Origin: Leptolinea sp. UBA1437
GTDB taxonomy: Bacteria; Chloroflexota; Anaerolineae; Anaerolineales; Anaerolineaceae
Length of the DNA: 10,111 nucleotides
Assembly: GCA_002329625.1 (NCBI GenBank)
Contig: DCTP01000122.1
Coordinates: 15,028 to 25,138 of the forward strand
Reading direction: 5' to 3'
This document shows positions 7,042 to 10,111 of this stretch, one piece after another. Under the pieces are notes generated by a model that saw nothing but the letters and a program-made list of their open reading frames with translations, did no database searches and had not been told where the DNA came from. The stretch's first letter is position 1; each line of letters starts with the position of its first letter. Both the position numbers and the translations under genes were made by a program.

Positions 7042-8343
7042 TTATTTCGCTTTTTCTTCGATTGTCACCGAAAGAATCGAATCGGAAGTGGTCAAAGTTT
7101 GCGCCACATCATACCCTTCCGAAACTTTTCCGAAAACGGTATAGCTATCGGACATTTTATTCAGTTGATCCTGAACTTCCTGCTCGATCATCTCATCGGT
7201 CAGTTTATTTTCGGAACTCAGTTTATCGTTTGCTTCTTTGATGGACTGCTGATAGTAATCGTGCAGATTGAACGTAATGAAGAATTGGCTTCCGTTTTTA
7301 TCCTTGCCTGAATTCGCCATACCCACGACACCCGGATCGCCGAATTTCAGATCATGTTTTTCGTTTACGAATTGATATCCCGGATTGCCCAATCCCGAAC
7401 CGCTGGGGTCACCCGATTGAACGATAAACCCCGGGACAACTTTGTAAAACGGAATTCCGTCAAACCAACCCTGCGTTGCCAAAAAGATAAAATTGTTTAC
7501 AGCCAGCGGTGCTTGCTCGGTATAAAGATCAACGGTGATCTTGCCCTTTGTCGTATCCAACACCGCCCGATAATCTTTATTTACATCAATGAGATTCGGC
7601 GGGCATTCCTGAAATGCTTTGCCCTGCAATTCGAAGAATTTCAGGTAGCTGGTCAGCGCAGCTTCATCATACGAACCTTGATAGCTGTTGAAATTCAAGA
7701 AAATCGTCGGTGTACCTGGAACCACTCCCGTTGCGGCTACTTCGTCAAAAGCCTTATCAACCTTCGCTCTTAAATCTGGATCGGCAAAATCAGTCAACCA
7801 TTGATCATAGTTTAATCCCGAAAGCTGAGTCTTGAAATTATCCTTTAACCAGGTTTCGAAAGCGTCTAAAGATTCCAACCCGCTCCAATCGGATTGAGTA
7901 GAATAAAGCAAATGTTCCGCTTCAAAAAATAATCCCTGCGCTCCAGCGGCATCCGCCGCATAAGCAGCCATCGGCGCTTTTTCGTGAAAGCTCAGCGGGA
8001 AATGACGGTAGACATACCGAACCTCATCCGGATGGTTCTTTTGAAACTCTAACAGAGCCAGCCCAGCATTAGAACAGTAGGGGCATTGGAAATCTGAGTA
8101 TTCTAAAATCGTCAGAGGAGCGTCTTTCGGCCCAATGCTCCAATCCTCATCCGTTATCGGGGGTAACGCAGCCGTAATATTTTCATTCGGACCAATCGGT
8201 TTAACAATTGTACATTCCATCGGCTGAACGTTTTCCTGACTGGCTTCAAAGGGAACCCACTCATCTTCGGCAAAAACAACGGTGCCGAAGATAAAACTAA
8301 TTAACACCGCAAGAATAACAATACCTAAATTCTTTTTAAGCAT
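7042..8343 (-). CDS. Exported DsbA-like thioredoxin / cyclophilin peptidyl-prolyl isomerase fusion
   Basis: A 433-residue two-domain folding factor outside the cytoplasmic membrane. A signal peptide (KK, hydrophobic 6-24, FAE near 24-26) allows a cut after about A25. The first domain (about 68-240) is DsbA/Thioredoxin_4-like, with redox site CPYC (87-90) and the conserved cis-proline in GTPTIF (210-215); it should form or rearrange disulfides. The second (about 258-430) is a cyclophilin with FYKVVPGFIVQSGDP, GMANSGKDKNGSQFFITF (341-358) and YTVFGKV. Two catalytic-pocket positions differ from human cyclophilin A: Arg55 is Lys (K301) and His126 is Tyr (Y401). A charged helical insert of about 38 residues (361-398) separates FFITF from the TVFG strand. 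The ATG at 8343 has AAAGGA 9 nt upstream and its own promoter. Both domains are clear; isomerase activity is less sure. Confidence 0.9.
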   Translation of the reverse strand: MLKKNLGIVILAVLISFIFGTVVFAEDEWVPFEASQENVQPMECTIVKPIGPNENITAALPPITDEDWSIGPKDAPLTILEYSDFQCPYCSNAGLALLEFQKNHPDEVRYVYRHFPLSFHEKAPMAAYAADAAGAQGLFFEAEHLLYSTQSDWSGLESLDAFETWLKDNFKTQLSGLNYDQWLTDFADPDLRAKVDKAFDEVAATGVVPGTPTIFLNFNSYQGSYDEAALTSYLKFFELQGKAFQECPPNLIDVNKDYRAVLDTTKGKITVDLYTEQAPLAVNNFIFLATQGWFDGIPFYKVVPGFIVQSGDPSGSGLGNPGYQFVNEKHDLKFGDPGVVGMANSGKDKNGSQFFITFNLHDYYQQSIKEANDKLSSENKLTDEMIEQEVQDQLNKMSDSYTVFGKVSEGYDVAQTLTTSDSILSVTIEEKAK

Positions 8344-8383
8344 AGATCATTTTCCTTTCAGAATAGGCCTTACACAAGATGAT

Positions 8384-8411
8384 TTTATACCAAATCTTTT
8401 CGGGATGGTAT
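8384..8411 (-). promoter_or_regulatory. Extended -10 promoter with overlapping inverted repeat
   Basis: On the minus strand TGG-TATAAA (8392-8384) forms an extended -10 element, with no good -35. The predicted start near 8377 gives a 5' UTR of about 34 nt to the DsbA–cyclophilin ATG. The arms ATACCA (8387-8392) and TGGTAT (8406-8411) form a 6-bp inverted repeat with a 13-base spacer covering the -10 to -35 zone, as an operator might. The short arms make this tentative. The rest of the gap 8344-8479 shows nothing else that I can support. Confidence 0.4.
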
Positions 8412-8479
8412 CTTTAACAAAGTTTTAAGCAAATAATTACGTTTACAGACCCGTTTTAATTACTTTCGAATATTTTTCT

Positions 8480-9097
8480 TCAAAAATGAAGGCGGCGAGC
8501 AAGCCGTTGCATAATTTCATTTTCGACAGCTTCTTCGGACTGATCGGCATCGATCATCTCCCACCGTTGCGGATCGGCGGCAGCCAATTGATGATAGCCA
8601 TTACGAACCCGCTCATGGAACGCAAGCTGATAATCATCCATCCGATTCCATTCTTCCTGATTGCTTATTCTGCGTCTCAATCCCTTTTCGGCGGATATAT
8701 CCAGCAGAAACGTCAAATCAGGCCAAAGATTGCCCGTGGTAAAATTGAGAAGTTGTTTCAATGTTTCCTGTTCAAATCCGTGACCGTATCCCTGATAAGC
8801 CAAGGTTGAATCCGCATAGCGGTCACTGATAACAATCTTTCCGCTTTGAAGGGCAGGACGAATCACTTCTTCCACCAGTTGAGCGCGAGCCGCACAAAAA
8901 AGCAGGATCTCCGTCCGCGGGCACATCTGTTTGTTTTTCATATTCATCAGAATTTCCCGCACCTGATCACTGATTTCGGTCCCACCCGGTTCGCGGGTGT
9001 AGACGATATCAAATCCTTTTTCGATAAGCTTCCGTCCGATTCGTTTCACTTGCGTGGTTTTTCCGGATCCGTCCGGTCCTTCAAAGGTGATAAACAT
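8480..9097 (-). CDS. tmk: Thymidylate kinase (dTMP kinase)
   Basis: Phosphorylates dTMP to dTDP with ATP in the cytoplasm, the step shared by the de novo and salvage routes to dTTP. The 205-residue length is normal for the family. The sequence has the P-loop FEGPDGSGKTTQ (5-16), REPGGT (35-40) for dTMP binding, DRYADSTLAYQG (92-103), and an arginine-bearing LID region (141-166, with RRRIS and ERVRNGYHQLA). All expected motifs are intact. The ATG lies 3 bases after the upstream stop codon, and GGAG overlapping the end of that gene sits 6 bases before the start, so the two are one operon. No terminator with a T-run follows the gene; a small 5-bp hairpin covers its stop codon. Confidence 0.97.
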   Translation of the reverse strand: MFITFEGPDGSGKTTQVKRIGRKLIEKGFDIVYTREPGGTEISDQVREILMNMKNKQMCPRTEILLFCAARAQLVEEVIRPALQSGKIVISDRYADSTLAYQGYGHGFEQETLKQLLNFTTGNLWPDLTFLLDISAEKGLRRRISNQEEWNRMDDYQLAFHERVRNGYHQLAAADPQRWEMIDADQSEEAVENEIMQRLARRLHF

Positions 9098-9100
9098 GTT

Positions 9101-10111
9101 TTACTCCGGATTCTGAAAAATGCGGATTCTGCGTTTGGGCTCTTTCCCGTAAGACTGCGATAACAACCCGTACTGTTCGACCAATTCATGCTGCATTTGC
9201 CGAATCATGCGATTTGCGGGCGCCAAATCAACCCAGACTGCTTCCCCGTTTTTCACGGCCATAATGGCTTCCGTAGTTTCTTTTTCAACGTTTTCCCAAT
9301 TACCGGACGGCTGTTGAACGGTCACATTAAACAAGTTTGCCAATGTGTATTCGATCTGGTTGATCGTGTTTGAACGCAGAACATAGATCGGCACATTCCG
9401 TTCTTCCGCGTCCACAATCATTTTCTGCCGGCTGCGGTAATAGGGACGTAAAGTCATTAAGACATCCGCTTCCTCGACGTTATTCACAATGGAAATCAAG
9501 ACTCCCAGCCTTGCGGAAGCCTGTTCCAAACGGTTACGGGCTACGCCGTGGGGATAAATCCGGATGGGTTTCATGCCCGGATCATTTTGAGAATCCGAAT
9601 CCAGATCTCGTTCATCGGTCAAAACCGATGATGTCAATTGAGTCATCCCATAAGGTTCCGCGGATACGCCCCGCCGTGAATTCCGGCGGCCGTCTTTTTC
9701 CGTTTTACTGCGACCAGTAATCTGAATAATATTCCGCTTTTGGCGGATTTGCAGATCGGACTCGGCTGCGGGTGTAAACCCGTTCCCTTCTAATACAGGT
9801 GCCGGTGCCTTTTCGCGTATCATTTTTCCCTGATCCGTCTTTATCCGCAACTCCGGTGCCAGTTCGATCCCGCGGACCAACGCGTCAACCGCCGCCGCCA
9901 CATCAGGATAAACAACCACCTTATTTCGTTCGACAATTTCCACCAGCACATCGAAAGTCGGAGGAGAACGCCGTTCCAAAACCGTTTTCTGCGTTCCGCG
10001 GCGTCGCGCCTCTTCATCCGACAACGTCACTGATTCGATTCCGCCGACCAGGTCGGAGAGGGTCGGGTTCATCAGTAGATTGCTCAAGGTTCGGCCGTGA
10101 GCCGTCCCAAT
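9101..10111 (-). CDS. Ycf45-like AAA ATPase with C-terminal R3H domain, N-terminus outside window
   Basis: The last 336 residues of a longer protein; the frame stays open to the window edge, and the TTG at 10087 is not a real start. The first residues, IGTAHGRTLSNLLMNPTLSD, continue with VGGIESVTLSDEEARRRGTQKT. This is the end of the secretion-ATPase-like core seen in chloroplast Ycf45 and bacterial single-stranded nucleic-acid-binding R3H proteins. The Walker A motif must lie upstream. A poorly conserved, charged linker (about 85-175) follows, then a conserved segment with DVLMTLRPYYRSRQK and VYVLRSNT-like residues. The C-terminal R3H domain has RQMQH (304-308, the R-x3-H signature) and ends KRRIRIFQNPE, a basic tail fit for nucleic-acid binding. 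tmk follows 3 bases later. Family function is not established, so I assign none. Confidence 0.85.
   Translation of the reverse strand: MGTAHGRTLSNLLMNPTLSDLVGGIESVTLSDEEARRRGTQKTVLERRSPPTFDVLVEIVERNKVVVYPDVAAAVDALVRGIELAPELRIKTDQGKMIREKAPAPVLEGNGFTPAAESDLQIRQKRNIIQITGRSKTEKDGRRNSRRGVSAEPYGMTQLTSSVLTDERDLDSDSQNDPGMKPIRIYPHGVARNRLEQASARLGVLISIVNNVEEADVLMTLRPYYRSRQKMIVDAEERNVPIYVLRSNTINQIEYTLANLFNVTVQQPSGNWENVEKETTEAIMAVKNGEAVWVDLAPANRMIRQMQHELVEQYGLLSQSYGKEPKRRIRIFQNPE

Noticed and set aside
8478..8491. Hairpin CTTCA-AAAA-TGAAG over the tmk stop codon as a terminator
   Set aside because: The stem has only 5 bp and A-rich sequence, not a T-run, follows it on the coding strand.
9370..9720. Plus-strand open frame of 116 codons opposite the R3H ATPase gene
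   Set aside because: It lies wholly antisense to a gene with clear family motifs and has no recognisable domain. Other antisense open frames across the window, such as 892-1293 and 7354-7773, were dropped for the same reason.

Overview
The window carries ordinary bacterial housekeeping genes at moderate GC (mid 40s percent by eye). It looks like a piece of a Chloroflexota genome, probably class Anaerolineae. That is an inference from the gene set: a Ycf45-like ATPase with an R3H domain beside thymidylate kinase, a rho–LysM/M23 pair, a secreted DsbA–cyclophilin fusion, and chromosomal homologues of the ArmA/Rmt 16S rRNA methyltransferases. No RNA gene, insertion sequence, CRISPR array or phage gene was seen. 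The genes look similar in base use, with no sign of recent transfer.

The plus-strand block (1-3540) is one tightly packed RNA-modification operon whose four genes overlap end to end: the 3' part of tgt (tRNA-guanine transglycosylase), two tandem paralogues of the m7G1405 ArmA/Rmt/Sgm family, and a Nol1/Nop2/Sun (RsmF/RsmB-like) m5C methyltransferase. A strong hairpin (3540-3570) closes it and can serve as terminator in both directions. In E. coli, RsmF methylates C1407 of 16S rRNA, two bases from G1405. The locus may therefore be a chromosomal unit for modifying the helix-44 decoding site, joined to anticodon modification by Tgt. This is the most interesting feature of the window.

The minus-strand block (3601-10111) reads, in transcription order: an R3H-domain ATPase (its N-terminal part lies outside the window), tmk, a gap with a probable extended -10 promoter, a secreted DsbA-like/cyclophilin fusion, a long hairpin, a PlsC-type acyltransferase, a well-formed promoter followed by a leader of about 235 nt, rho, and a membrane-anchored LysM/M23 peptidase whose start overlaps the rho stop codon. 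The two blocks converge on the shared terminator. Tmk makes dTDP, Rho ends transcription, PlsC makes phosphatidic acid, and the two exported proteins act on envelope protein folding and peptidoglycan.

Intergenic space is small. The longest gap (5976-6267) is the rho leader; no stretch over 300 bases lacks a gene.
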